64,000 nt of DNA from Cyclobacteriaceae bacterium (GTDB lineage Bacteria > Bacteroidota > Bacteroidia > Cytophagales > Cyclobacteriaceae): assembly GCA_028281285.1 (NCBI GenBank), contig JANQKF010000009.1, forward strand, positions 62,001 to 126,000, in the 5' to 3' direction. Positions within the stretch are counted from its first letter, which is position 1; the number at the start of each line of letters is the position of its first letter. The translations under genes were made by a program, and so were the position numbers. The notes beneath the pieces were generated by a model. The model was not told where the DNA came from and did not search any database. It worked only from the letters and a program-made list of their open reading frames with translations. Positions 17,045 to 25,485 of this stretch are shown one piece after another.

Positions 17045-18211
17045 TTACTTAAACTTGACCCACAGCATGGCAGGATTCTCCGAACTTTCGATTTTCTGAA
17101 GGCTTGAGCCTTCCCTGAATCGTACCTTCTGCTCACCAATTTCTTCAATAAATTCAGCCACTTCTACCGATGGTAAATTGAATAGAAAACGATCTCCCTC
17201 TGCCTTAAGCATAATCAATAGAAACCTTTCCTCCGGAGTCCTTCTCAAATCAAATCGACTATATTTTCCTGTTTCTCTGTCAATCACGCCCATAAAAAAA
17301 TCCCTGAAGGATGTATTGAAGCTGATTACCATCTGGTCATTTCCTACAAAGGTATTGAAGACCCAAACTTGATTTCGTTCGGCTATCTGTCCCATTGCCC
17401 CTTCAGGCTTCTCATATAGCTCTTCATCCGACCAGAAAAACCCACCATCAAAATCAATTGAGAAGAAAGGCCGTGATTCATCCGCATCCACCAAGTAGAC
17501 TGTATCATGAAAGGCAGGCTGAAATACCATTTGATTGCGATAGGTCTTAAAAGCGCTAATATTGGAGTACACCGGAAAAGGCAGTGCCTTGTGATAAGGT
17601 ATGAGCATTCGCTTATTATCCTTGCCGCTGTTTTGAATCATTAATCGGTACTGGAGTGAGTCATCAATTGGCTCAAATGACATTTCCATCAAAATATCAT
17701 TCCCGATGGTGGCAACATGGTTTGGCCTCTCTTCAAACTTAATTGTCTTAAGGTGTTCACCATATAAATCATAATAAAGGAGCGATTGCTTATCATGGTT
17801 AAATACGAGGATGGTGTCGGCCATCATCCACATGCTCTTCAAGTCAGAATATTCTCCCGGCCCTTCTCCCTTGTGACCAAACTTACGAATGAACTCCCCG
17901 GTAGTTGAGAAGACAAATATTTCCCCATTACTACCACTCGGAAAAACCAACTTATCTTCAAACGAGGAAATGTTACTTACATAAGATAAGAGAGATGAAT
18001 CCGTTTCTTCAAGACTCATAATTTCAACCTCGGTAATCAATTCGGAAAGTGCGACTAGTTCGCTTTGGGGATCAACCTGAAAGGTCTTAAAACTGTCGGT
18101 TACTGCAATTTGAACTGAGCTGGTTTGATCTTTCTCAGCACATCCAATAATGCTTAAAACAAAAGTGAACGTCAGCAACATTCCTGACAAGAAAGCTTTG
18201 TTCTGTCCCAT
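17045..18211 (-). CDS. 6-bladed beta-propeller lipoprotein
   Basis: 388 residues from ATG 18211, chosen because it begins a lipoprotein signal (MGQNKAFLSG..., lipobox LSIIGC); 24 extra in-frame residues upstream have no signal character. The mature protein is of the 6-bladed beta-propeller family common in Bacteroidota (DUF5128-like): blade signatures such as FSTTGEFIRKFGHKGEGPGEY minus its last residue, LYYDLYGEHLKTI and NHDKQSLLYY. These proteins sit on the periplasmic or outer face of the membrane and are of unknown function; some accompany polysaccharide or peptide-sensing genes. It is convergent with cdaA (26-base gap) and divergent from the lipoprotein gene at 18461. Confidence 0.82.
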   Translation of the reverse strand: MGQNKAFLSGMLLTFTFVLSIIGCAEKDQTSSVQIAVTDSFKTFQVDPQSELVALSELITEVEIMSLEETDSSLLSYVSNISSFEDKLVFPSGSNGEIFVFSTTGEFIRKFGHKGEGPGEYSDLKSMWMMADTILVFNHDKQSLLYYDLYGEHLKTIKFEERPNHVATIGNDILMEMSFEPIDDSLQYRLMIQNSGKDNKRMLIPYHKALPFPVYSNISAFKTYRNQMVFQPAFHDTVYLVDADESRPFFSIDFDGGFFWSDEELYEKPEGAMGQIAERNQVWVFNTFVGNDQMVISFNTSFRDFFMGVIDRETGKYSRFDLRRTPEERFLLIMLKAEGDRFLFNLPSVEVAEFIEEIGEQKVRFREGSSLQKIESSENPAMLWVKFK

Positions 18212-18460
18212 GATTTTGGTGGTTAATGTCCTAATTAATGAACTAAACTCACCGCTAAATGTTGGTAGGTAACCGCAATCCATTTGTACCCCATAATCGA
18301 AATGATCGATCCATTAGGTCGCAATAACAAAAGGTAAGTGCAGAGGTAGGGATATCTTAGAGAAATTGAGAGGTTGTTTGATAACTTTCTTATTACCAAC
18401 TCAATAAACTAATGAAATTCAGAGTTTTTTATATTGAAAACTCAACTATGCACCACCGAT

Positions 18461-20299
18461 ATGAAGAGATTGATTCTAATCTTCCTTGCTTCTATGTTTT
18501 TAATGGGGTGTGAAAACACTTTTGATAGAATACTGCCCTTTAGGGCTATGCTTCAAGGCTATAGTCATCCAGAAAATGAGGTCTTTTACAACAAGGAATA
18601 TTGGGAGGGCAAAATAGTTCAGTGGGAACAAGAGGGCTATAATGCTGTCATCTGGTATGGCCCCAATGAGTTGACTAATGGAGAGCATCTCCTTGTTAAG
18701 CATATGGAGTTTCCAGAAGCACGTGAAATTTCTGCAACAGAAAATCAAAAGATCATCGATCAAATGAATTGGTTGTTTACTACCTCAAAAAAACATGGTA
18801 TCGAAAGCTATCTGCAGACCCAACCAATATTTTATACCAAGGCATTTGGCAAGGCTCATGGTTTGGATACACTAACTACCATTTCAAAAGAGGTTGGCAA
18901 ATGGCACCTTGAGGGTTATCCCAATTTTTGGCCAAGTGCCGATCAACCTAATGAAATTTTTAATTGTCATGTAAGGAATGATCTTACAGTTAAGTACACG
19001 CAAGCTGTCTTTGGTGAATTGATTTCACTTTACCCTGACCTTTCCGGTTTTATGGGCTTCAATGGAGAACCTGTTCCCGGAAATCGAAGTACTTTTTTTA
19101 GAGAGGCAATTGCGCCTGCTTTGAAAAACTCTGAAAGAAACCCTAAATACATTGCCAACCAGTGGCAAACCCCAATCGACCAATTTCTGCAGAATATCGT
19201 TTTGGATAGCGTTTACGAAAATCTTTGGCTGGGTTTCCATGGTTACAATTCAGAGCAAATTACTGACGCCAAGCCTTATCCCGGCACTGTTTACTGGGCA
19301 GAGCAAACGCAGTTACCAACGGTGGTAGAATTCTATCCTGCCAACCAAAATTTTCTACCTTGGAATTCTCCAAAATTCGCTTTTGAAGTTGCTAAGGAGA
19401 TGAAAAAGATTCCGGAGTTCGAAGGATTTGTCTACTATGAACGTTACATCTCCGGCACCCTACTAGGCCCTCTATTTAGGGAAGCACTTGGTTTATATAC
19501 AAGCACGAAAAGTGATTATGACGAGTCGGTTTGGGTGGCAAAACTTGAAGAACAATTTGGTAACAAGGAAGCCGCACGACACCTTCTAAACGCATACGAT
19601 ATTTCAAGCCGGATTATTCCTGAGGCAGACGCATTTATTTACTCAGGAGGTGATGTAATGAAAAGAGAACTCCGAGTTCCTTATTCGTGGTTTACCACAG
19701 ATTGGCCATGGAATTATATGACCTCTCCTGCTCGTGGTGGAAGGTTGATTCCCTTCAAACACTATGTCGATTTAGTGGCAAAAAAACCAGATTCATTTAA
19801 GGACAGGAATGGATCGAATCCTGATGAATACCCGTACTACCAACAGGTGGTTTGGGCGAGCGAAGGTGGTAGTATTTACAATATTACTCCCGAAAAGCAC
19901 TTTGAGAAAATTCGCAGAATGGGAATCGACTCATACGAGTTTGCTCTTAAAGCTCTACCATTAGTGACCAAAAACCGGTCAGAAGCTCAGCATGTGGTAG
20001 ATATTATGAATGCCTATAGGCTGTTAGCCATTTATTATGAAGCCAAAGTCAGAGCCTCAATAATGAGCGCTGTTTATTCCAAAACTAAATTACCATCAGA
20101 CAATAAAGAAGCACTTGACTGGGCAGATAAAGCCCTGACTCAGTATACTAAGTTTGTTGAATTTTCAGTCTCCAATCTAGACCCCTATTTTACTGAGATT
20201 TCAGGTGCTCCATTGAGTGAAGCAGGTGTCCCCTTACCTCGGTTACTGGAAATAGAAAGAAATGAACGGAAAAAAATTGCTGATCTATTCGATTGGTAG
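18461..20299 (+). CDS. Large lipoprotein, possible TIM-barrel glycoside hydrolase
   Basis: 612 residues from ATG 18461, where a lipoprotein signal begins (MKRLILIFLASMFLMGC). The N-terminal 350 residues look like an alpha/beta barrel of a glycan-active enzyme: repeated aromatic-rich segments YNAVIWYGPNEL, YLQTQPIFYTKAFG, LSGFMGFNGEPVPGNR, LWLGFHGYNSEQ, VVEFYPANQNFLPW and FVYYERYISGTLLGP. Several carry Glu/Asp at strand ends, which could be catalytic. The C-terminal part is helical. The layout resembles GH67/GH115-type alpha-glucuronidases, but I cannot assign a family. The stop abuts the kbl stop with no spacer. It forms a divergent lipoprotein pair with the propeller gene; a SusC/SusD pair is not present, so it is not a classical polysaccharide-utilisation locus. 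Confidence 0.6.
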   Translation: MKRLILIFLASMFLMGCENTFDRILPFRAMLQGYSHPENEVFYNKEYWEGKIVQWEQEGYNAVIWYGPNELTNGEHLLVKHMEFPEAREISATENQKIIDQMNWLFTTSKKHGIESYLQTQPIFYTKAFGKAHGLDTLTTISKEVGKWHLEGYPNFWPSADQPNEIFNCHVRNDLTVKYTQAVFGELISLYPDLSGFMGFNGEPVPGNRSTFFREAIAPALKNSERNPKYIANQWQTPIDQFLQNIVLDSVYENLWLGFHGYNSEQITDAKPYPGTVYWAEQTQLPTVVEFYPANQNFLPWNSPKFAFEVAKEMKKIPEFEGFVYYERYISGTLLGPLFREALGLYTSTKSDYDESVWVAKLEEQFGNKEAARHLLNAYDISSRIIPEADAFIYSGGDVMKRELRVPYSWFTTDWPWNYMTSPARGGRLIPFKHYVDLVAKKPDSFKDRNGSNPDEYPYYQQVVWASEGGSIYNITPEKHFEKIRRMGIDSYEFALKALPLVTKNRSEAQHVVDIMNAYRLLAIYYEAKVRASIMSAVYSKTKLPSDNKEALDWADKALTQYTKFVEFSVSNLDPYFTEISGAPLSEAGVPLPRLLEIERNERKKIADLFDW

Positions 20300-21493
20300 T
20301 TAAATGACTCCAAGTTCCTTACCCACTTCCGTAAACGCAGCAATCGCCTTGTCTAAATGATGACGCTCATGACCCGCTGAGATCTGAACCCGAATCCTGG
20401 CTTGCCCTTTAGGAACAACGGGGTAATAAAATCCGATCACATAGATTCCCCTCTCCAACAATGCATCTGCCATCTTCTGAGATAACACTGCATCGTAAAG
20501 CATGATTGGCACAATTGGGTGAACACCCGGCTTGATATCAAAACCTGCTCCAGTCATCTGCTCACGGAAGTACTTGGTGTTTTCCTCCAATTTATCTCGT
20601 AGCTCAGTAGTTTCAGAGAGCATATCAAACACGGCTATGGAAGCGCCTACGATCGATGGCGCAAGTGTATTTGAGAAAAGATAGGGCCGTGAGCGTTGAC
20701 GAAGCATTTCAATAATTTCCTTTTTACCCGAGGTAAAACCTCCACTTGCCCCACCAAGAGCCTTACCCAAGGTACCTGTGATGATATCCATCCGATCCAT
20801 ACAATCACAGTGCTCGTGGACACCTCGTCCGGTTTTGCCCATAAAGCCCGTGGAATGGCATTCATCTGACATCACCAAGGCTCCATATTGATCTGCCAGA
20901 TCACAGATTTTGTCTAGCTGAGCAATGGTTCCATCCATGGAGAAAACCCCATCAGTAACGATAATCTTTTGTTTGGCACCCTTGGCATCCGCCTCCTTTA
21001 ATTGTGCTTCAAGATCGGCCATATCATTGTTTTGATAACGGAAACGCATGGCCTTGCACAAGCGAACTCCATCAATAATCGAAGCATGATTTAATGAATC
21101 AGAAATGATAGCATCTTCAGGACCCAAGAGTGGCTCGAAAACACCTCCATTCGCATCGAAAGCGGCTGCATAGAGTATGGTATCTTCGGTACCCAAAAAC
21201 TCAGAAATCTTACGTTCAAGCTCTTTGTGAATATCCTGTGTTCCGCAAATAAACCTAACGGATGACATGCCAAATCCATGAGTATCAATAGCGTTCTTAG
21301 CAGCCTCAATTACTTTCGGGTGTGAAGACAGTCCCAGATAGTTATTTGCACAAAAATTGATCACTTCTCTCCCATCGTCAGTCTTGATGTCTGCCGCTTG
21401 TGGTGTGGTGATCACTCGCTCCTTTTTGTAAAGACCTGCTTCTTTGATGGATTCGATTTCGGCTGTAAGTGCTGGTTTCAGATTATCGTACAT
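20300..21493 (-). CDS. kbl: Glycine C-acetyltransferase (2-amino-3-ketobutyrate CoA ligase)
   Basis: PLP enzyme that splits 2-amino-3-oxobutyrate with CoA into glycine and acetyl-CoA, the second step of threonine breakdown. It has 397 residues, like the E. coli enzyme. It shows the alpha-oxoamine synthase features [15 protein letters not shown], the PLP-stacking [10 protein letters not shown], the [16 protein letters not shown] segment, and the Schiff-base lysine K244 in [13 protein letters not shown]. The next gene upstream (87 residues) ends 2 bases before its start. The dehydrogenase for the first step (tdh) lies divergently at 22005, so the pathway is complete locally. Confidence 0.97.
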   Translation of the reverse strand: MYDNLKPALTAEIESIKEAGLYKKERVITTPQAADIKTDDGREVINFCANNYLGLSSHPKVIEAAKNAIDTHGFGMSSVRFICGTQDIHKELERKISEFLGTEDTILYAAAFDANGGVFEPLLGPEDAIISDSLNHASIIDGVRLCKAMRFRYQNNDMADLEAQLKEADAKGAKQKIIVTDGVFSMDGTIAQLDKICDLADQYGALVMSDECHSTGFMGKTGRGVHEHCDCMDRMDIITGTLGKALGGASGGFTSGKKEIIEMLRQRSRPYLFSNTLAPSIVGASIAVFDMLSETTELRDKLEENTKYFREQMTGAGFDIKPGVHPIVPIMLYDAVLSQKMADALLERGIYVIGFYYPVVPKGQARIRVQISAGHERHHLDKAIAAFTEVGKELGVI

Positions 21494-21495
21494 TT

Positions 21496-21759
21496 TCAGT
21501 TGATTTTAGGTTTGGGTTTTGGAATCACCGGACGAGCCATTTTAGGTTTACCGGCTTTCTTTTCTACAGTTTCCTTGAGCTGATATTTTCTCCGAATGGG
21601 ATTGATCAAAAAGAGCTTCTGTGCCGTAAAGCTATCTGGGTGAACTTGATCAAAAACTTCCTTCAACGACATATAAAGCTCGGTTTCAGACTTTGCAAAT
21701 GCCTTGGCATCAATCTTCTTTGACTCCAGGTATTCGTTGAAAGAAGGAAACTCACTCAT
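21496..21759 (-). CDS. Conserved small basic protein upstream of kbl, unknown function
   Basis: 87 residues. The N-terminal 60 look helical ([20 protein letters not shown]...[20 protein letters not shown]), and the last 20 are a Lys/Pro-rich basic tail ending [11 protein letters not shown]. No signal peptide or membrane helix is seen, so it is cytoplasmic. I do not know the family beyond a conserved Bacteroidota hypothetical. The 2-base spacing to kbl implies a shared transcript, perhaps with a role near threonine metabolism, though this is only context. Its promoter box ends 4 bases before the ATG. Confidence 0.75.
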   Translation of the reverse strand: MSEFPSFNEYLESKKIDAKAFAKSETELYMSLKEVFDQVHPDSFTAQKLFLINPIRRKYQLKETVEKKAGKPKMARPVIPKPKPKIN

Positions 21760-21763
21760 CGCA

Positions 21764-21771
21764 CAAATATA
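21764..21771 (-). promoter_or_regulatory. -7 box of the 87-residue gene and kbl
   Basis: TATATTTG on the minus strand is a full TAnnTTTG match. It ends 4 bases before the ATG (21757-21759), which predicts a leaderless or nearly leaderless transcript. A TTTTG lies 25 bases further upstream, rather distant for a -33 element. Confidence 0.5.
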
Positions 21772-21841
21772 GAGAGGATTTTGATTGTGAGGTATTCAAA
21801 ATTCCATCAACCGTTAACTTATACAAACACTCATAAATCAA

Positions 21842-21894
21842 CACAATCCGTTGTGCCGGAAAAATAGTTCCTAAATTCTAAGTCGAACTATTTT
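21842..21894. promoter_or_regulatory. Dyads between the kbl and tdh promoters
   Basis: The 245-base divergent gap (21760-22004) holds two inverted repeats: CACAA-TCCG-TTGTG (21842-21855) and AAAATAGTTC-N14-GAACTATTTT (21861-21870 / 21885-21894, perfect 10-bp arms). CCGTTAAC also occurs twice in direct orientation (21811-21818 and 21936-21943). They sit upstream of both predicted promoters and so would be DNA sites rather than RNA structures. The cognate regulator is unknown. Confidence 0.45.
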
Positions 21895-22004
21895 ATTCGG
21901 TATCTCAACGCGAAGCACTTTTTATTTTATAGTATCCGTTAACCAATGCAAACGTTTTAGATTTTCACCTGTTTGGTTATTATTGCAGACCTAAAAAAGA
22001 GTCA

Positions 22005-22958
22005 ATGGATAAAGTCTTGGTGATTGGTGCCTGTGGGCAATTGGGTTCCGAACTGACCCATGGATTGAGTAAAGTATTCGGTCAGGACAATGTAATCGCC
22101 TCGGATATCTCCAACCCCAACTCCGCTGTAGAAGGCTTTCAATTTGAACGACTTGATGTGATGGATGCTGAAGGAACGGCTGAAATCATTGACAAACACG
22201 GCATCACTCAAGTGTATCACCTGGCCGCTATTCTCTCAGCTAAAGGGGAAGAAAACCCTCAATGGGCCTGGAACCTAAATATGACGGGGCTTCTCAATAT
22301 TCTTGAAATCGCCAAAGAGAAAAACTTAAGGAAAGTGTACTGGCCGAGCTCTATTGCTGTCTTTGGGCCGAGTACCCCCGTAGACAACACTCCTCAGCAC
22401 ACGGTGATGGACCCCAATACGGTTTATGGGATTAGCAAGCAAGCAGGGGAACGATGGTGTGAATATTATTTTGAAAAATATGGTGTGGATGTGCGTAGCA
22501 TTCGATACCCGGGATTAATTGGCTACAAATCCTTACCTGGCGGGGGCACCACTGACTATGCGGTGGACATTTATCACAAAGCCTTAGCCGGTGAACATTT
22601 TGAGTGTTTTCTTTCTGAGGATACTTACTTGCCTATGATGTATATGCCGGATGCCATTAAAGCGACAATTGACCTGATGGAAGCTCCGGCCGAAAACGTG
22701 AAGGTGAGGTCCAGTTACAATGTCTCTGCAATCAGCTTCTCTCCTTCAGAAATAGCTGCCTCAATTCAAAAACATCTTCCTGAATTCTCAATTAGCTACC
22801 ATCCTGATTTTCGTCAACCTATTGCCGACTCATGGCCTAACAGCATTGATGATTCCGTAGCGCGAAATGACTGGGGCTGGAAAGAGGCCTATGATCTGGA
22901 AGCTATGACAACGGATATCCTGAAAAATCTTCCGGAATTGATTCCGAGTTTTCAATAG
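22005..22958 (+). CDS. tdh: L-threonine 3-dehydrogenase, SDR type
   Basis: 317 residues, extended short-chain dehydrogenase family. It oxidises threonine to 2-amino-3-oxobutyrate with NAD+. The Rossmann motif GACGQLGSEL starts near residue 8; the active site has SSIAVFG and the catalytic pair Y...K in VYGISKQAGE. The subfamily-specific stretch YPGLIGYKSLPGGGTTDYAV matches the UDP-galactose-epimerase-like TDH found in Bacteroidota and animals, not the zinc enzyme of E. coli. Kbl, encoded divergently, uses the product. A possible -7 box, TATTATTG (21978-21985), is a 7 of 8 match. Confidence 0.93.
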   Translation: MDKVLVIGACGQLGSELTHGLSKVFGQDNVIASDISNPNSAVEGFQFERLDVMDAEGTAEIIDKHGITQVYHLAAILSAKGEENPQWAWNLNMTGLLNILEIAKEKNLRKVYWPSSIAVFGPSTPVDNTPQHTVMDPNTVYGISKQAGERWCEYYFEKYGVDVRSIRYPGLIGYKSLPGGGTTDYAVDIYHKALAGEHFECFLSEDTYLPMMYMPDAIKATIDLMEAPAENVKVRSSYNVSAISFSPSEIAASIQKHLPEFSISYHPDFRQPIADSWPNSIDDSVARNDWGWKEAYDLEAMTTDILKNLPELIPSFQ

Positions 22959-22969
22959 TTTGGGAAGTG

Positions 22970-23308
22970 ATGGAGAACAAAAAAATTGTCAACCAAAATG
23001 ACCCAGTGAATTCGGTGCGCACACAACTGGCCCAAAATCTGATAAGTATCCAGAGTATAATAGATGCTGCCTATCATAATTCGGCTTTTGCTAACAAAAT
23101 TGAACTGATCATCAAGCTCCTTCTACCGATCCTCAAAGAAGGATCACGAGAAAAATCGCAGCAACCGGAGATTGATTTGATGGTTGCGAATATCAAATAC
23201 ATGGCCCATTTGGTGGCTGAAGCAAAAGCCAAGAACCCATTGATTTCCGATGAACTGACGACCCTTACGATGGAGGCTGAAAGTATGATTCTTCGGTTAG
23301 AAAAGTAG
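22970..23308 (+). CDS. Small helical protein downstream of tdh, unknown function
   Basis: 112 residues from ATG 22970 (a GTG sits one codon upstream). The sequence is predicted to be all-helical: VRTQLAQNLISIQSIIDAAY, KIELIIKLLLPILKEG and LTTLTMEAESMILRLEK. There is no signal peptide, membrane helix or metal motif. It starts 11 bases after the tdh stop and is probably co-transcribed with it. I do not recognise the family. Confidence 0.65.
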   Translation: MENKKIVNQNDPVNSVRTQLAQNLISIQSIIDAAYHNSAFANKIELIIKLLLPILKEGSREKSQQPEIDLMVANIKYMAHLVAEAKAKNPLISDELTTLTMEAESMILRLEK

Positions 23309-23366
23309 CCGACAATGGCTTGCCAGCCACATGGTTAAAGAAGTCCGAATAGACTACAAGCAGAAT

Positions 23367-24188
23367 TCAAGCAGTCGAAGGCTGTTTCGGTTTGGATCTT
23401 ATAATCAGAAACACAGAAACCCCATAAAGGAAATTTGATATCCCCACCTCAAATCCATGGGCAATTCTTAGAAACTGTGGCATGGTTTCGCTAGGCGGAA
23501 TTAAAGGTGCAATACCACCAATTATTGAGAAGACCAGCCCGACTAAAAGTGCCTTGGTCATTTTCGAGGCATGAACGCTTCGATCGATCAATATTGCTAT
23601 TGATACAAATACAAATCCACGGAAGCCCATATTCGTTATAAAAAAGGTCTCCATAGAGGGGAGTTTACCCTCGTAGAACTCCTCAAATCCCGGGGTATAT
23701 ATTTCGACCAAGGTCCCGGCTATGATATAGAAGACAACATAGAGAAAATTGGCAGCTAAAACCCTCCAAACCCAACCAAATACCTTTCTGGGAAGAAAGG
23801 ATTGTAAGGATACTGGTGGTTGATCTTGTCGTTTGAAAATCCGGATCACAATGTACGAGCCAATCAATGTATAGGGAATGCCGAACAGCATGGATTTGAT
23901 CAACATCGCACTGTCTACCACGCCAAAAATGAATCCTTCGATGACCAAATTAAAGCTTCCAATTATATAGAAGATCGCGAAAGTAGCGAGCCACAATTTT
24001 CGTGACTGAAATCCACTGTGCATGACATAGAATGCCAAGACACCCGCGATTAAAATGTTGGCCACAAAATTCCACAAGAGAAGCGCTTGTGGTGATATCT
24101 GGCCAAACAGCAAGTCGAGCAAAAAATAAAGAATGGTCATGGCCAAAGCGACCAGAAGTACCTGAAAAAAATACTTTGTTTTCATCAT
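23367..24188 (-). CDS. Multi-pass membrane protein in the PadR operon, unknown function
   Basis: 273 residues with about seven or eight hydrophobic helices, including segments at 8-28, 36-56, 67-88, 98-116, 142-165, 185-205 and 215-235. No catalytic motif is visible. Charged loops carry IRIFKRQDQPPVSLQSFLPRK minus its last residue. The gene starts 7 bases after the padR stop, so it is the third gene of the DUF998-padR operon. By analogy to other PadR loci the membrane proteins may be transporters or envelope-stress effectors; this is inference. Two start codons are adjacent (MMK). Confidence 0.7.
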   Translation of the reverse strand: MMKTKYFFQVLLVALAMTILYFLLDLLFGQISPQALLLWNFVANILIAGVLAFYVMHSGFQSRKLWLATFAIFYIIGSFNLVIEGFIFGVVDSAMLIKSMLFGIPYTLIGSYIVIRIFKRQDQPPVSLQSFLPRKVFGWVWRVLAANFLYVVFYIIAGTLVEIYTPGFEEFYEGKLPSMETFFITNMGFRGFVFVSIAILIDRSVHASKMTKALLVGLVFSIIGGIAPLIPPSETMPQFLRIAHGFEVGISNFLYGVSVFLIIRSKPKQPSTA

Positions 24189-24195
24189 AGCTCAG

Positions 24196-24723
24196 TTAGG
24201 AATTTGCCTCTATTGCCTTGTATGCAGTTTTTATCCAAGACAGTTGGGTCTTAAGACTTGCAAGCCCGTATTCAAATGACAAACGGCCATGTAGGGGCAA
24301 CTGAGCTGCTGCTTCAGAAGCGGCATAGGCCTCCAGAGACTTGAGGTAGCTCTTTGTATGTTGCTCAAATAATTCCAGAAACTGAACCTTATCCTGATGC
24401 GAAACCAGGTGATCCATAAATGCAAACTTCAAAATCAAAATATGAGTCTCTTTGGCAACCACCTCCGTATTGAAAGGCTTGATCAACCAGGCCTTCAGTT
24501 GATGTCTACCTTCATCTGTGATGTCCAACAAACCACCCTCCTCAGTTTCCTGAGTAACAAGACCCAACTTCCGAAGTTTACGCACTGCAGGATAGATTGA
24601 ACCCGGGCTACTGCTATAATTGCCCATGGCCGTAGACTTGAAGATCATCCTAATGGCGTAAGCAGTCTTGGGCCCTGAAAGCAGTAAACCCAGTATTGAA
24701 AAATCAAGTGCTGTCGTTCTCAT
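24196..24723 (-). CDS. PadR-family transcriptional regulator
   Basis: 175 residues. The N-terminal winged helix has the PadR layout: LDFSILGLLLSGPKTAYAI, then SPGSIYPAVRKLRKLGLVTQ with the recognition helix, and a wing GGLLDITDEGRHQLKAWL. The C-terminal helical part (about 90-175) forms the dimer and ligand side, as in subfamily 1 (Vir-like) regulators. Its ATG overlaps the stop of the DUF998 gene by 4 nt. It probably represses its own operon through the twin palindromes at 25391-25431. The inducer is unknown. Confidence 0.9.
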   Translation of the reverse strand: MRTTALDFSILGLLLSGPKTAYAIRMIFKSTAMGNYSSSPGSIYPAVRKLRKLGLVTQETEEGGLLDITDEGRHQLKAWLIKPFNTEVVAKETHILILKFAFMDHLVSHQDKVQFLELFEQHTKSYLKSLEAYAASEAAAQLPLHGRLSFEYGLASLKTQLSWIKTAYKAIEANS

Positions 24724-25325
24724 TTTGGTTCTTCTTTAGGTAGACCAATCATAAACATCCAGGCCAGTACAGTAGCAATGAACACTCTTTGACCCAGGCC
24801 AAACAAACCCATAGGGGCTAAAACAAAAAGGGTTATAACGAAAGCAATTACAAAGATGATCGCCAGCGTTTTTAATTGGCTCCCCCATTCTTTCCAAGGC
24901 TCAATTTTCTTCAATACCGAAGAAAGTAATGGCAATCCAACCGCTAATGCGAGAAAACGAACAAGCCCACCAACAGTATGAATGACTCCAGTTGAGGACA
25001 TTGTCTCCACGTTGATCGGATCAGCCTGAAATAAGCCAGCTACCACATCTCCCACAGCCGCCATAATAAACAAGGTGCCCCCAATAGTAATCTTACGGGC
25101 TCTTGGTCTGATGTAGAGCACCAACATCGCCAGCGCAAACGAGCCGAGACTTTGAACAAAAAAGACCGAGGTCATCAAGTTGCCAAAATTACCATCAACA
25201 TACTCGCTGATGGCATTGACCATAGGATCCTTATCAGGCTGCAAGAAATGAAGTAGTACTATTGACAATGCTGAATAGCATACTGAAACGAGTATGATCA
25301 ACCGGATAGTTTTCTTTAATGGCAT
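24720..25325 (-). CDS. DUF998 membrane protein
   Basis: 201 residues with six predicted transmembrane helices (about 9-27, 50-70, 82-102, 115-135, 150-170 and 175-193). The N-terminal pattern LLHFLQPDKDPMVNAISEYV followed by G is the DUF998 signature. The function of the family is unknown. It is the first gene of a three-gene minus-strand operon (DUF998, padR, 7-8 TM protein). The intergenic region before it contains the only obvious operator pair, so regulation should hit all three genes. Confidence 0.85.
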   Translation of the reverse strand: MPLKKTIRLIILVSVCYSALSIVLLHFLQPDKDPMVNAISEYVDGNFGNLMTSVFFVQSLGSFALAMLVLYIRPRARKITIGGTLFIMAAVGDVVAGLFQADPINVETMSSTGVIHTVGGLVRFLALAVGLPLLSSVLKKIEPWKEWGSQLKTLAIIFVIAFVITLFVLAPMGLFGLGQRVFIATVLAWMFMIGLPKEEPK

Positions 25326-25390
25326 AGCTCAAATCATTTATAAGATTCATCCGCACTAAGCCCATCTATGTGCTACAATTTATATAGAAT

Positions 25391-25431
25391 TAGTACGAAT
25401 CGTACTAACAATATAGATACGAATCGTACTA
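25391..25431. promoter_or_regulatory. Twin palindromic operator upstream of the DUF998-padR operon
   Basis: Copy 1 is a perfect 17-bp palindrome, TAGTACGA-A-TCGTACTA (25391-25407). Copy 2 (25415-25431) has the same right arm and core TACGAATCGTA with a diverged left arm. Centres are 24 bp apart. On the minus strand a TTTTG and a TATATTG about 20 bases apart lie around copy 2, so a bound dimer would cover the promoter. The most likely binder is the PadR protein of the operon. Confidence 0.7.
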
Positions 25432-25485
25432 ATGCCAAAATTTCTCCATTAATTTTTTCTGAAAAGCACCAGGCCGCTTGGAAGG

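Noticed and set aside
17045-20299. Polysaccharide-utilisation locus
   Set aside because: No SusC/SusD pair, no TonB receptor and no sugar regulator nearby; only two lipoproteins.
23340-23366. Terminator after the tdh unit (TGGC/GCCA near 23317)
   Set aside because: Short arms and no T run; not convincing.
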